Assembly: GCF_001563265.1 (NCBI RefSeq)
Contig: NZ_CP005083.1
Location: forward strand, 1,057,001-1,121,000
Reading direction: 5' to 3'
Source of the DNA: Sphingobium sp. TKS
Lineage (GTDB): Bacteria; Pseudomonadota; Alphaproteobacteria; Sphingomonadales; Sphingomonadaceae
DNA length: 64,000 nt
A program made the position numbers and the translations under genes. Under the pieces are notes generated by a model. That model was not told where the DNA came from and ran no database searches. It was given only the letters and a program-made list of their open reading frames with translations. Each line of letters starts with the position of its first letter. Positions within the stretch are counted from its first letter, which is position 1. This document shows, in pieces, positions 7,645 to 15,669 of the stretch.

Positions 7645-9556
7645 CGTGAACATGTTGACCAGCCTCAAGGCTCTGCTTTTTTCGTCGGCCTCGACGCAGA
7701 TGCCCGCCGATGGCGCGGGCGTGCTTGCCATGCCGGTGGAGGGCGCGGTGGATTTCGCCAAGCTGCTGAACGGCACAATGGAAGCCGCGCCCGAGGGTAA
7801 GCAGGCGGCGGAGATGCCTAGCCTCCCGCAAGTGGCTGCCCCGACCGTCACGGCTAATGCCGTTGCAGTCGAAGGCGTGGAGATGGAAGGAGCAGGTATC
7901 GCACCGGCCAAGGTCGATAGCGCCAAGGCTGAAAAAGGGGGGGTCGAAACCGCCACTCCCTTGCCCTTCGGTTTGGCGAACGCCCTGAAGGCCGTGCAGA
8001 GCCATCGCAAGGAGACGCTGCCGCTTCCGCCCGGCCTTGCCAAGAAAATCGAAGCGCCCGCTGAGTCTGCGGATGCGGTTCCGGCGCCTGTTGTTGATGG
8101 CGAGCCTGTCGAAGAGGTCGCGGCGGAAACGCCAGCGCCCATACTGGTGCCAGTGCCCGTGGCTGTAGAGGATAGCGAAGTCGACGCGCCGGAACTGCCC
8201 GACATCAAGCCTCATGCGCAGTCCAAGGCGGCTCGCCCCGTCAAGGAAGCCAAGCTGGAAAAAGCCGAGGCTTTGCCCGAAGCGCCTGCAACGGAACAGT
8301 CGGATGAGCCGGTGAAGGCCGATCAGGGCGACAAGGACAAGCCGAAAGAGCAGGGCGAAGCCGCGCCGCTTCCGCCGCCCGTTGTCGCCGTCGTGCAAAC
8401 GCCGACGCTGCAAAGCGTTCCGGCGCAGCCGCTGCCGACATCTGCAACTGTGGCCACATCCGCGCCACTGCCGGAGACGGCAGCGGTGAAGCTGGATAGC
8501 GGCAAGACTCTGCCGGCGGAGGCGCAGATGCAGCCCCAAGCCGCCGAGCAGCCCGTCCCCGCTCAGGCGACGGCCGAAAAGCCGCGCGTGGTGGAGAGCA
8601 ATGCGCAGTCGGCCATTCCCGCCCCGGCAATATCGGCGCCTGCCGACCGCCCGAAAACGACTGTCGCAACATCGACCACCGATAGTGCGCCCGTTCCGGT
8701 TGAACTGCCCGTCCCGGCAACGCCCGCAGTCGAGAGCCGTCAGGTGAAATCCGAAGCTCTTGCCTTGCTGCAACTGGTCCGCGATCAGGTCGCCGCCCGC
8801 CAGCCAGGCACGCCGGTCCGGGCAGGGGAACCGCTCGCGGTCCGCGCCAAAACCGGCCGCGCCGCCATTCCGGCCGAGCCTGCACCTGCCAACACCGCCC
8901 AACCGGTTCCGACCGACGCGGCGCCTCAAGCCCCGCTCGCCCAGCCTGGCACTGCTCCCTCAGTCCAGCCGACCGTCGCCACGCCGCCGGTAGTGGACCT
9001 GTCGGCTAGCCTTGGCGCGCAGGTCGTCGACATGGGTGTTTCCGGCCAGTGGATCGATGGTCTCGCCCGCGATATTGCCGGGCTGTCCGCCAATGGGGCG
9101 CAGGGCCGCTTCCAGATCAATGCCGACCAGCTTGGCCCGGTGCAGGTCGATATCCGCCAGGGCAGCGATGGCGCGGCGGTCAGCCTGACGGTCGCCAGCG
9201 AGGCCGCCGAAATGGCGCTGCGCCAGGACAGCGACCGGCTGCGTCTTGACGCCAGCCTGTCGGCGGTGCGCATCACCGAAGTGAAAATCGAGCGAACCCC
9301 GCATATCGGGGAAACCGCGCGGCCGGACAGCGCGAACCAGCAAGGATCGCAGCAGCAATCGTCCCAAACCGCCAATGCCTGGGCGAACAACAGCCAGAGC
9401 ATGGCGCAGTCGCAGGGCCAAGCCCAAGGTCAGGGCCGTTGGCGCGCTCAGGAAAATGGCAATTTTGCCCCTAAAAATACCGGCGATCCTGCCGTTCTTA
9501 ACCATGACGAGACGCGCCGGGCGGGTAATGACGCCGTGCGTGCGCGTTATGCCTGA
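7637..9556 (+). CDS. fliK: flagellar hook-length control protein FliK
   Basis: A 639-residue protein with a long Pro/Ala/Val/Glu-rich, low-complexity N-terminal two thirds and a compact C-terminal domain (residues about 465-560). The latter includes GRFQINADQLGPVQVDI and SVRITEVKIE-like segments of the FliK/Flg_hook domain. FliK is an exported molecular ruler that switches substrate specificity from hook to filament by contacting FlhB. The tail is Gln/Ser-rich. Length is on the high side of the family, all of it in the disordered ruler region. RBS GGACAGGAG lies before the ATG. Confidence 0.88.
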   Translation: MSDVNMLTSLKALLFSSASTQMPADGAGVLAMPVEGAVDFAKLLNGTMEAAPEGKQAAEMPSLPQVAAPTVTANAVAVEGVEMEGAGIAPAKVDSAKAEKGGVETATPLPFGLANALKAVQSHRKETLPLPPGLAKKIEAPAESADAVPAPVVDGEPVEEVAAETPAPILVPVPVAVEDSEVDAPELPDIKPHAQSKAARPVKEAKLEKAEALPEAPATEQSDEPVKADQGDKDKPKEQGEAAPLPPPVVAVVQTPTLQSVPAQPLPTSATVATSAPLPETAAVKLDSGKTLPAEAQMQPQAAEQPVPAQATAEKPRVVESNAQSAIPAPAISAPADRPKTTVATSTTDSAPVPVELPVPATPAVESRQVKSEALALLQLVRDQVAARQPGTPVRAGEPLAVRAKTGRAAIPAEPAPANTAQPVPTDAAPQAPLAQPGTAPSVQPTVATPPVVDLSASLGAQVVDMGVSGQWIDGLARDIAGLSANGAQGRFQINADQLGPVQVDIRQGSDGAAVSLTVASEAAEMALRQDSDRLRLDASLSAVRITEVKIERTPHIGETARPDSANQQGSQQQSSQTANAWANNSQSMAQSQGQAQGQGRWRAQENGNFAPKNTGDPAVLNHDETRRAGNDAVRARYA

Positions 9557-9582
9557 GATGCGGGATTTACGGGGAACTTTCC

Positions 9583-10248
9583 ATGAGTGACGATGCGAAG
9601 CCGAAGAAGAAAAAGGGCGGGGGCATGAAGATGATCCTGCTCATCGTCATCGCCATGGTCGTGGGCGGCGCGGGGGCCGCTGGCGGCCTGTATGCTGCCG
9701 GTTTCTTCAGCCCGAAGGAAGAAGGGCCGAAGGAAGACCCGAACAAGCCCGTGCTCGTCCTGGCGGGCGAAAGCGCGGAGGACGTCGCCAAGGCCCATGG
9801 CTATGCCGGCGGCGGCGGCGGTGGCGGCGAAGGCGGCGGTCATGAAGGTGGCGGCGGCGGTCATGTCGCGTCCGGCGTCCATGTTCCGGCCAAGGGCATC
9901 GACCTGCCCGTCCCGGCGAACCCGGCGGCCTATCAGGCGACCTATTTTCAGTTGCAGACGCCCTTCACCTCCAACATGTCGGATACGGACGCCTTCGCGC
10001 AGATTTCCATCGCCATTTCGACCTATTACGACATCCGCGTGGTGGAAGCGATCAAGGCGCACGAGACGGCGATTCGCAGCCAGGTCTTGATGATGCTGGC
10101 CGAACAGCCGGTGGAGGCTCTCTCCACGCCGGCGGGCAAAAGGGCGCTTCAAGGCAAGATCAAGGCCATCATTAACGACATTTTGAAGCAAAAGACGGGC
10201 TATGGCGGCGTCGATAACGTTTATTTTACCAATTTCGTTATTCAATAG
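9583..10248 (+). CDS. fliL: flagellar basal body-associated protein FliL
   Basis: A 221-residue single-pass membrane protein that surrounds the stator and supports torque. It has a Lys-rich cytoplasmic start (residues 2-11), one membrane helix near residues 13-40 and a periplasmic FliL domain from about residue 110 (SDTDAFAQISIAISTYYDIRVVEAI). An unusual Gly/His-rich linker lies near residues 76-94, made almost only of Gly with interspersed His and Glu. Its ability to bind metal is not known. It starts the second half of the cluster, 26 bp after fliK. Confidence 0.92.
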   Translation: MSDDAKPKKKKGGGMKMILLIVIAMVVGGAGAAGGLYAAGFFSPKEEGPKEDPNKPVLVLAGESAEDVAKAHGYAGGGGGGGEGGGHEGGGGGHVASGVHVPAKGIDLPVPANPAAYQATYFQLQTPFTSNMSDTDAFAQISIAISTYYDIRVVEAIKAHETAIRSQVLMMLAEQPVEALSTPAGKRALQGKIKAIINDILKQKTGYGGVDNVYFTNFVIQ

Positions 10249-10299
10249 GGCTGCCTGAACGTGCGGGAAGTCCCCCGCCCTGGACGGCAGGGGACTGAA

Positions 10300-11199
10300 A
10301 TGACCGACGTTCAAGCCTATGCCTTCGGGCGGGGGGAATCGCAGGCGCCGCTGATGCTGTCGGGGCTGGACCGGCTGGGCGAAAAGCTCGGCCGGCGTTT
10401 GCGTGCCCTGATCGAGCCGATTGCCGGGGTCCGTCCGCATGTCGTCGCGCAGGATGCGCGCGCGCTGGAATTCGGAACCTGGAGCCAGGACGTGCCCGCC
10501 TCCTCCAGCATTGGCGTCTATCGCCTGTCTCCGCTGAAGGGACAGGTGTTGCTGCGGCTGGACGCGGCGATGATCTCGACGCTGGTCGATTGTTTCTATG
10601 GCGGCATCGGCAACCGTTCGCTGCCGCCGCGTGGCGAATTCACCCCGACCGAAGACCGGCTGATCGCCCGCATTTCCGACGCCTTCATCGCCCGGCTGGT
10701 CGAATGTTGGAGTGATATGCTGGCGCTCGACGCGGGCCTGATCGTGCGGGAAACCGGCATCGGCTTTGCCGCCGCCGCGCAGCCGGGCGAACAGATGGTG
10801 CTGCAACGCTTCCTGCTCAGCATCAGCCGGGACGCCGAATGGCCGATCGACCTCATCTTCCCGCTTTCCGCGCTGCGCGGGGTCGAGCCGCTGATGGGCG
10901 CCAGGATTCCGATCGATGACGAGCGCGCCGACCCTGTCTGGCAAGCCCGCATCGCTTCGCGCATGCGCGACATCCGCCTGCCTGCCCGCACGGTGCTGGC
11001 GCGCCCCAATCTTTCGCTGGCCGAACTGATGCAGCTCAAGGCCGGGGACATTATTCCCGTCACCATCAACCGCAGCCTGCCGCTCATCGTGGGCGACCGC
11101 ATCGTCGCCCATGGCTCGATCGGTGAACAGGACGGCCGCGCCGCATTCCAGATCGAAAAGCTGGCCAACAATCAACCTTCATGGGGATCCGAACAATGA
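10300..11199 (+). CDS. fliM: flagellar motor switch protein FliM
   Basis: A 299-residue switch protein that forms most of the C ring and binds FliG and, in the family, phospho-CheY. The ATG at 10300 is preferred over an upstream GTG at 10261 because AGGGGACTGAA precedes it. The body shows the FliM middle domain (SIGVYRLSPLKGQVLLRLDAAM region, GEFTPTEDRLIARI) and a C-terminal SpoA-like domain (LSLAELMQLKAGDIIPV). The N-terminal EIDALL-type CheY-binding motif is not recognisable, so signal input may differ. The stop overlaps the fliN start. Confidence 0.9.
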   Translation: MTDVQAYAFGRGESQAPLMLSGLDRLGEKLGRRLRALIEPIAGVRPHVVAQDARALEFGTWSQDVPASSSIGVYRLSPLKGQVLLRLDAAMISTLVDCFYGGIGNRSLPPRGEFTPTEDRLIARISDAFIARLVECWSDMLALDAGLIVRETGIGFAAAAQPGEQMVLQRFLLSISRDAEWPIDLIFPLSALRGVEPLMGARIPIDDERADPVWQARIASRMRDIRLPARTVLARPNLSLAELMQLKAGDIIPVTINRSLPLIVGDRIVAHGSIGEQDGRAAFQIEKLANNQPSWGSEQ

Positions 11200-11534
11200 G
11201 CGACATGAGTGAAGCCCCGCGCCTCGACAGCGTGGGCGAGGACAGCATTTCCCGCATGGTGAACAACCGCCAATTCCGCCTGCTGGCGGACATTCCCGTC
11301 CGCATGTCGGTGGAGGTTGGATCGACATCGCTGCGTCTGGCCGAGGTTATGGACCTGGCGGAAGGCAGCGTGGTGGAGCTGGACCGTCAGGCCGACGATC
11401 TGTTGGACATCATGGTCAACGGCGCACTGATCGCCAAGGGCGAGGTGGTGACGGTGAACGGCCGTTACGGCATCCGCATCGTGGAGATCGCGGCAACGGA
11501 AACGCGCCTTGCCGGCATCGAACGGCGCGGTTGA
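11196..11534 (+). CDS. fliN: flagellar motor switch protein FliN
   Basis: A 112-residue C-ring component with one SpoA domain: LADIPVRMSVEVGSTSLRLAEVM then GSVVELDRQADDLLDIMVNG and VNGRYGIRIVEI. FliN binds FliH and docks export cargo at the switch complex. The ATG at 11196 overlaps the fliM stop (ATGA) and has GGGGAT upstream; an in-frame ATG at 11181 is a less likely alternative. Confidence 0.94.
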   Translation: MSDMSEAPRLDSVGEDSISRMVNNRQFRLLADIPVRMSVEVGSTSLRLAEVMDLAEGSVVELDRQADDLLDIMVNGALIAKGEVVTVNGRYGIRIVEIAATETRLAGIERRG

Positions 11535-11633
11535 TCGCCCGGAACAGCAATATCGCTGAATTTTACCGCTTGCCTTGCGCGCCATTATCGGCAGACCGCA
11601 TGACGGATTAACCATAGTCGCGAAAGCCCATCC

Positions 11634-11900
11634 ATGATCTGGTACTTCGTCAAGCTGCTGATATTGTTGCCGCTGGTGGGTGGCATGGCCTTTGGCGCAT
11701 TGTGGCTGTGGCGCAAATATCAGCCCGGCATGATGGTCGGGCAGAATGACCGCTCATTGAAATTGCTGGAAGCGCTGCCGATGGGGACTTTCGGCAAGCT
11801 CGCCGTGGTGGAGTTCGAGGGCAAGAAGATCCTGCTCTCCGTCACTCGCGGCCGCATCGAGAAGATCGCGGAAGGCGATACCTATCGTGCCGGGCGCTAA
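11634..11900 (+). CDS. fliO: flagellar biosynthesis protein FliO
   Basis: An 88-residue small membrane protein. One N-terminal membrane helix (residues 3-23) is followed by the short FliO domain ([35 protein letters not shown]). FliO helps assemble the FliP ring of the export gate. It lies 99 bp after fliN, with only AT-rich spacer between. The region between fliO and fliP has been invaded by a REP palindrome. Confidence 0.88.
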   Translation: MIWYFVKLLILLPLVGGMAFGALWLWRKYQPGMMVGQNDRSLKLLEALPMGTFGKLAVVEFEGKKILLSVTRGRIEKIAEGDTYRAGR

Positions 11901-11910
11901 TTCTGCTGTC

Positions 11911-11993
11911 GTTCCCGCGGAGGCGGGAACCCATCTCCCAACAGTAGCGTCCAGATGCGAAGTACGGGGATGGATCCCCGCCTTCGCGGGGAT
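11911..11993. repeat. REP palindrome pair between fliO and fliP
   Basis: Two hairpins: GTTCCCGC/GCGGGAAC at 11911-11930 and ATCCCCGC/GCGGGGAT at 11974-11993. This is the two-palindrome layout common in sphingomonad intergenic DNA. The second hairpin ends inside the fliP start codon, so it contributes the ribosome-site Gs and the first two bases of the ATG. Confidence 0.8.
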
Positions 11994-12771
11994 GACGAAA
12001 TGGGCGTGGGCAGGATTGCTGCTCGCGGCGTTGTTCATCGCCATCCCCGCCTTCGCCCAAGCCGCGCCCGCAGCCCCGCCGCCCGTCGACAATGGCGGCG
12101 CGCTAACCCGCGCCATGGGGCAGATCGGCGGCGACGGCCGCTCACTCTCGCTCTCCCTGCAAATCCTGATCCTCATGAGCCTGCTGACGGTGTTGCCGTC
12201 GCTGATCCTCATGATGACCAGCTTCACCCGCATCATCATCGTGCTGTCGCTGCTGCGTCAGGCGCTGGGATTGCAGCAGACGCCGCCCAATCAGGTGCTG
12301 GTCGGCCTGTCGCTGTTCCTTTCCCTCTTCGTGATGCGCCCCGCCATCGACCAGATCAACGCCCAAGCCTTCGACCCCTATGGCAAGGGCCAGATCCCCA
12401 TCGAGGAAGCGGTAGGCCGATCGGCCAAGGTGCTGCACGGCTTCATGACCAAGCAGACCCGCGAAACCGACCTCAAGCTGTTTGCCAATCTGGCCGAGGC
12501 GCCTGCGTTCCGCACGCCCGCTGATATTCCCTTTTCGATCCTGTTGCCCGCTTTCGTGACGTCGGAACTCAAGACCGCGTTTCAGATCGGCTTCATGATC
12601 TTCCTGCCCTTCCTCATCATCGACCTTGTCGTCGCCTCCACGCTGATGGCGCTCGGCATGATGATGCTTTCCCCCACCATCATCTCCATGCCGTTCAAGC
12701 TGTTGCTGTTCGTGCTGGTCGATGGCTGGGCGCTCACCATGGGGTCGCTTGCCGGCTCCTTCGCGACATAG
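11992..12771 (+). CDS. fliP: flagellar export gate protein FliP
   Basis: A 259-residue core subunit of the flagellar type III export gate (FliP5Q4R1). A cleavable signal peptide ([21 protein letters not shown], about 24 residues) is followed by a Pro/Ala linker and four membrane segments, including [19 protein letters not shown], the FliP signature. The ATG at 11992 gives a normal signal peptide. The frame is open upstream to 11887, but those residues are a translated REP palindrome and are unlikely to be part of the protein. The ribosome site lies in the 3' arm of that hairpin. Confidence 0.93.
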   Translation: MTKWAWAGLLLAALFIAIPAFAQAAPAAPPPVDNGGALTRAMGQIGGDGRSLSLSLQILILMSLLTVLPSLILMMTSFTRIIIVLSLLRQALGLQQTPPNQVLVGLSLFLSLFVMRPAIDQINAQAFDPYGKGQIPIEEAVGRSAKVLHGFMTKQTRETDLKLFANLAEAPAFRTPADIPFSILLPAFVTSELKTAFQIGFMIFLPFLIIDLVVASTLMALGMMMLSPTIISMPFKLLLFVLVDGWALTMGSLAGSFAT

Positions 12772-12781
12772 AGGTGGGGCG

Positions 12782-13054
12782 ATGGAGAATGCCGATTTCT
12801 TCATGGGGCTGGCGCAACAGGCGCTGTGGATCACGGCGCTGGCGGCAGCGCCGATCCTGATTCCGGCGCTGGTCGCGGGCGTGCTGATCGGCATGATCCA
12901 GGCGGCGACCTCCATCAACGAACAGACGCTGGCCTTCATTCCCAAAATCATCGTCGTCGGTGCCATGCTGGTGCTGTTCGGCGGCTCCATCATGGTGCTG
13001 ATCGCGGATTTCACGCGCGAGATTTTCGAGCGCATTCCGGATCTGCTCCAATGA
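12782..13054 (+). CDS. fliQ: flagellar export gate protein FliQ
   Basis: A 90-residue two-helix membrane protein, full length for FliQ (ALWITALAAAPILIPALVAGVLIGMIQAATSINEQTLAFIPKI). It packs around FliP and FliR in the export gate. The start at 12782 has GAGGTGGGGCG just upstream. The stop overlaps the fliR ATG. Confidence 0.94.
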   Translation: MENADFFMGLAQQALWITALAAAPILIPALVAGVLIGMIQAATSINEQTLAFIPKIIVVGAMLVLFGGSIMVLIADFTREIFERIPDLLQ

Positions 13055-13833
13055 TCGCGCCGGGCTTCGCCAATGTGGAAGTCCAGCTCTGGATCTGGCT
13101 GATCGCCATGATCCGTCCCGGCGCGGCCTTTGTCGCCGCCCCGGTCTTCGGCGCGCCTGCCGTGCCGCTGCAACTGCGCCTGATCCTCTCGCTCGCGCTG
13201 GGCATGGCGGCGCTCAACAGCGTGCATATCGTGCTGCCCGCCGATGGCGTCGCCAGTTTCCAGGGCGTGATGCTGGTTGCGGGCGAGGTGCTGGCGGGGC
13301 TCGCCATCGGCTTTGCGGTGCAGATCGGCTATGCCGCCGCGCTGGTCGCGGGCGAGGCGATCGGCAACACTATGGGCCTCAATTTCGCGGCGATGGTCGA
13401 TCCGTCCTCGGGTCAAGCGACGCAAGCGGTGGGGCAGTTTCTTTCCATCCTTTCGACCTTCCTGCTGCTCGCCATGGACGGCCATCTGATGCTGGTGAGC
13501 TTCGTGGTGCAAAGCTATCAGGCGATGCCGCCCGGCGGCGCGATGCTGAGCAATGACGCCATCTGGCATCTGATCGAATTTGGCGGCGCGCTGCTGGGCG
13601 CGGGCGTCACCATTGCGCTCCCGGTCGGTTTCGCACTGGTGCTGGTGCAGATCGTCATGGGCATGCTGGCGCGCACCGCGCCCGCGCTCAACCTGTTCGC
13701 GGTCGGCATGCCGGTGGCGCTGATGGCGGGCCTCATCCTGCTGGCCGTCACCGCGCCGATCATGGGGGAGGGGATCACCGCCGCGCTCAAGGCCGGGCTG
13801 GACCAGGCCCAATATATTGCGGAAGGGCACTGA
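13051..13833 (+). CDS. fliR: flagellar export gate protein FliR
   Basis: A 260-residue polytopic membrane protein closing the FliP/FliQ gate. The family hallmark IRPGAAFVAAPVFGAPAVP near the N-terminus is present, and about six hydrophobic segments follow, including GEAIGNTMGLNFAAMVDPSSG. The ATG at 13051 overlaps the fliQ stop (ATGA); the frame is open upstream but that part has no FliR similarity. It ends 3 bp before flhB. Confidence 0.94.
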   Translation: MIAPGFANVEVQLWIWLIAMIRPGAAFVAAPVFGAPAVPLQLRLILSLALGMAALNSVHIVLPADGVASFQGVMLVAGEVLAGLAIGFAVQIGYAAALVAGEAIGNTMGLNFAAMVDPSSGQATQAVGQFLSILSTFLLLAMDGHLMLVSFVVQSYQAMPPGGAMLSNDAIWHLIEFGGALLGAGVTIALPVGFALVLVQIVMGMLARTAPALNLFAVGMPVALMAGLILLAVTAPIMGEGITAALKAGLDQAQYIAEGH

Positions 13834-13836
13834 CCC

Positions 13837-14976
13837 ATGGCACAGAGCAATGGCGGCGGCGAAAAGACCGAAAAGCCGACAGCCAAGAAGCTGAAGGACG
13901 CCGCGAAAAATGGCGACATCCTCCAGTCCCGCGATCTGGCGACGGCGCTGGTGGTGATGGCGGGCATTGGCTGGATCGCGGTTACCGGCCCCTCCGTCGT
14001 CGAATCCCTGTCCGACATGCTGATCGAGGCGCTGCGCTTCCGGCGGGAGGATGTGGTCAATTTCGCGCCCGCCGACCGGGGGTTTGCGCTGTTGTCCGGC
14101 ATCGCCCTGCCAGTGGCGGGGATCATGCTGGCGACGCTGCTCGCTGCCATTGCCGGACCGGCGCTGCTCGGTTCGCTGGGCTTTCGACCGGGCGCCTTCG
14201 CGCCCAAGGCGTCGAAGCTCAATCCCGCCGCTGGGCTGAAGCGCATGTTCGGGCTTCAGGGCCTGATCGAACTGGTGAAGTCGATCGCCAAAGTGTCGCT
14301 GCTCGGCGCGATCGGCGTCTGGATGATCTGGGACCGGCTGACGCAGATCGTCGGGCTCGGCAAGGCGGGTCTCGCCCCCGCCATGGCGGACCTGGGCAAT
14401 ATGTTCATCATGACCTGCCTGGTGATGGCGGGCGGCCTGTTCCTGATCGCGGGCATCGATGTGCCGGCGCAGCTCATCCAGCGCTCGAAACGCCTGTCGA
14501 TGAGCAAGCAGGAGATCAAGGACGAGCATAAGGAGAGCGAAGGCTCGCCCGAGCTCAAGGGCCATATCCGCCGCCGCCAGTTCGAGGTGCTGAGCGGTTC
14601 CACCCGCAAGGCGGTGGCGGAGGCCAGCGTGATCATCACCAACCCGACCCATTTCGCCGTCGCGCTGCGCTACAAGCCGGGGCATGACGCCGCCCCGGTC
14701 GTGGTGGCGCGGGGTTGCGACGCGGTGGCCGCCGCGATCCGCGAACTGGCCGACCAGAATGGCGTGACGGTGCTGCAATATCCCGACCTTGCCCGCGCCA
14801 TCTACTTCACCTCGCGCGCCGGACAGATCGTCAATGAGGGGCTGTACATGGCCGTCGCCACGGTCCTCGCCTTCGTCTTCCGGGTCGAGAACCGCATGGC
14901 GAGCGAGATGGACCGCCCGTTCATCACCGTGCCGGACGATCTGCGCTTCGATGCGGAAGGCAAGAAAACGACCTGA
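13837..14976 (+). CDS. flhB: flagellar export switch protein FlhB
   Basis: A 379-residue gate protein that switches export specificity. Its N-terminus has the EKTEKPTAKKLKDAAKNGDI signature, followed by four membrane segments (residues about 30-210). The cytoplasmic domain has the autocleavage motif N-P-T-H at residues 269-272, the canonical position. All residues needed for self-cleavage are seen. It is the last gene of the export-gate run; a 103-bp spacer with a sigma-28-like promoter follows. Confidence 0.96.
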   Translation: MAQSNGGGEKTEKPTAKKLKDAAKNGDILQSRDLATALVVMAGIGWIAVTGPSVVESLSDMLIEALRFRREDVVNFAPADRGFALLSGIALPVAGIMLATLLAAIAGPALLGSLGFRPGAFAPKASKLNPAAGLKRMFGLQGLIELVKSIAKVSLLGAIGVWMIWDRLTQIVGLGKAGLAPAMADLGNMFIMTCLVMAGGLFLIAGIDVPAQLIQRSKRLSMSKQEIKDEHKESEGSPELKGHIRRRQFEVLSGSTRKAVAEASVIITNPTHFAVALRYKPGHDAAPVVVARGCDAVAAAIRELADQNGVTVLQYPDLARAIYFTSRAGQIVNEGLYMAVATVLAFVFRVENRMASEMDRPFITVPDDLRFDAEGKKTT

Positions 14977-15020
14977 TTTCAGACGGTTGATTTGCAATCG
15001 AAAAATGACACATGCTTAAC

Positions 15021-15047
15021 TAAAGCTTAGTGCTTCTTGTCCGTATA
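15021..15047 (+). promoter_or_regulatory. sigma-28-like promoter before the 152-aa gene
   Basis: TAAA at 15021, 15 bases, then TCCGTATA. The CCG falls at the canonical position of the FliA -10 element (GCCGATAA) and the spacing is exact. The match is weaker than at fliD or flagellin, but location before a gene in the late flagellar block supports it. Confidence 0.4.
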
Positions 15048-15079
15048 ATATTCACGGGGACGCATTACGATGGTGCGTC

Positions 15080-15538
15080 ATGAACGACTATTTTTCGCGG
15101 GGCGAGATATCGCCGGTTGAACGCAGCGCCACTCGCGCGCCTTCCGCCGTGTCCGCCGTTCAGCCTATTTCCTCCTCCGCGACGGTTCGTCAGGGCGGAG
15201 GATCGTCGGCGCAAACCGCCTCGGACGATCAGGCACCCTCGGAAGGCCGCATCGCCAGCAGCGCTGAATATGCCAAGGTGCATGCCCGCATAGCCGACAT
15301 ATTGGCCGAATTGAGCACCCAAGGCACGACCAAGACGGTCGATGGAGCGGCGGAGGAAATCCAGTCCATGCTGCCCGCCCCGCAGGTTCTGGTACCGCTG
15401 CCCCCCGCTTCGAAGGAAGCCGTGGAAAGCTCCATCCGCATCGCCAAGCGCATTGCCGAACAGGCGGCTATCGCCCATGTCGCACAGGCCAATATGCGGC
15501 ACGGAGCGGTCGATCAGATCATAACCGTCGGCGGCTGA
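15080..15538 (+). CDS. unknown protein inside flagellar cluster
   Basis: A 152-residue soluble protein not recognised as any named flagellar family. The first 75 residues are Ser/Ala/Gln-rich and probably disordered; the rest is predicted helical (AEYAKVHARIADILAEL, then SKEAVESSIRIAKRIAEQAAIAHVAQ). It occupies the place where flaG often lies, before fliD, but lacks FlaG features. A sigma-28-like promoter and a hairpin flank it, so it may be a separate late transcript. A role as chaperone, anti-sigma factor or filament accessory is possible but unproven. Confidence 0.65.
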   Translation: MNDYFSRGEISPVERSATRAPSAVSAVQPISSSATVRQGGGSSAQTASDDQAPSEGRIASSAEYAKVHARIADILAELSTQGTTKTVDGAAEEIQSMLPAPQVLVPLPPASKEAVESSIRIAKRIAEQAAIAHVAQANMRHGAVDQIITVGG

Positions 15539-15553
15539 AGCGTTCTGATGATG

Positions 15554-15577
15554 TCTCAGCGCGTTCTTGCGCTGAGA
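15554..15577 (+). terminator. hairpin after the 152-aa gene
   Basis: A perfect 9-bp stem TCTCAGCGC/GCGCTGAGA with a 6-base loop. T runs follow only after about 9 bases, so it is a possible rather than textbook terminator. Confidence 0.4.
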
Positions 15578-15622
15578 TGTCCCGCCTTTTCCGGCTTTTT
15601 CCATTCCCGTGAAAATCATTCC

Positions 15623-15649
15623 TAAAGGTCTTGGGCTTAGGGCCGTTCT
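15623..15649 (+). promoter_or_regulatory. sigma-28 (FliA) promoter of fliDS
   Basis: TAAA at 15623, 15 bases, then GCCGTTCT. The spacing is exact and GCCG-T matches the FliA -10 element. The fliD start lies about 20 bases downstream. It shares GCCGTT with the flagellin promoter. Confidence 0.6.
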
Positions 15650-15669
15650 CATATTTGAAAGGACGGCCC

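Noticed and set aside
12142..14997. 951-codon minus-strand frame opposite fliP-flhB
   Set aside because: Antisense shadow of clearly recognised export-gate genes; no family features.
2128..15079. Sigma-54 promoters before fliE, fliL, fliO and flhB
   Set aside because: Expected from the activator gene, but no good TGGCAC-N5-TTGC match was found by eye in these spacers.
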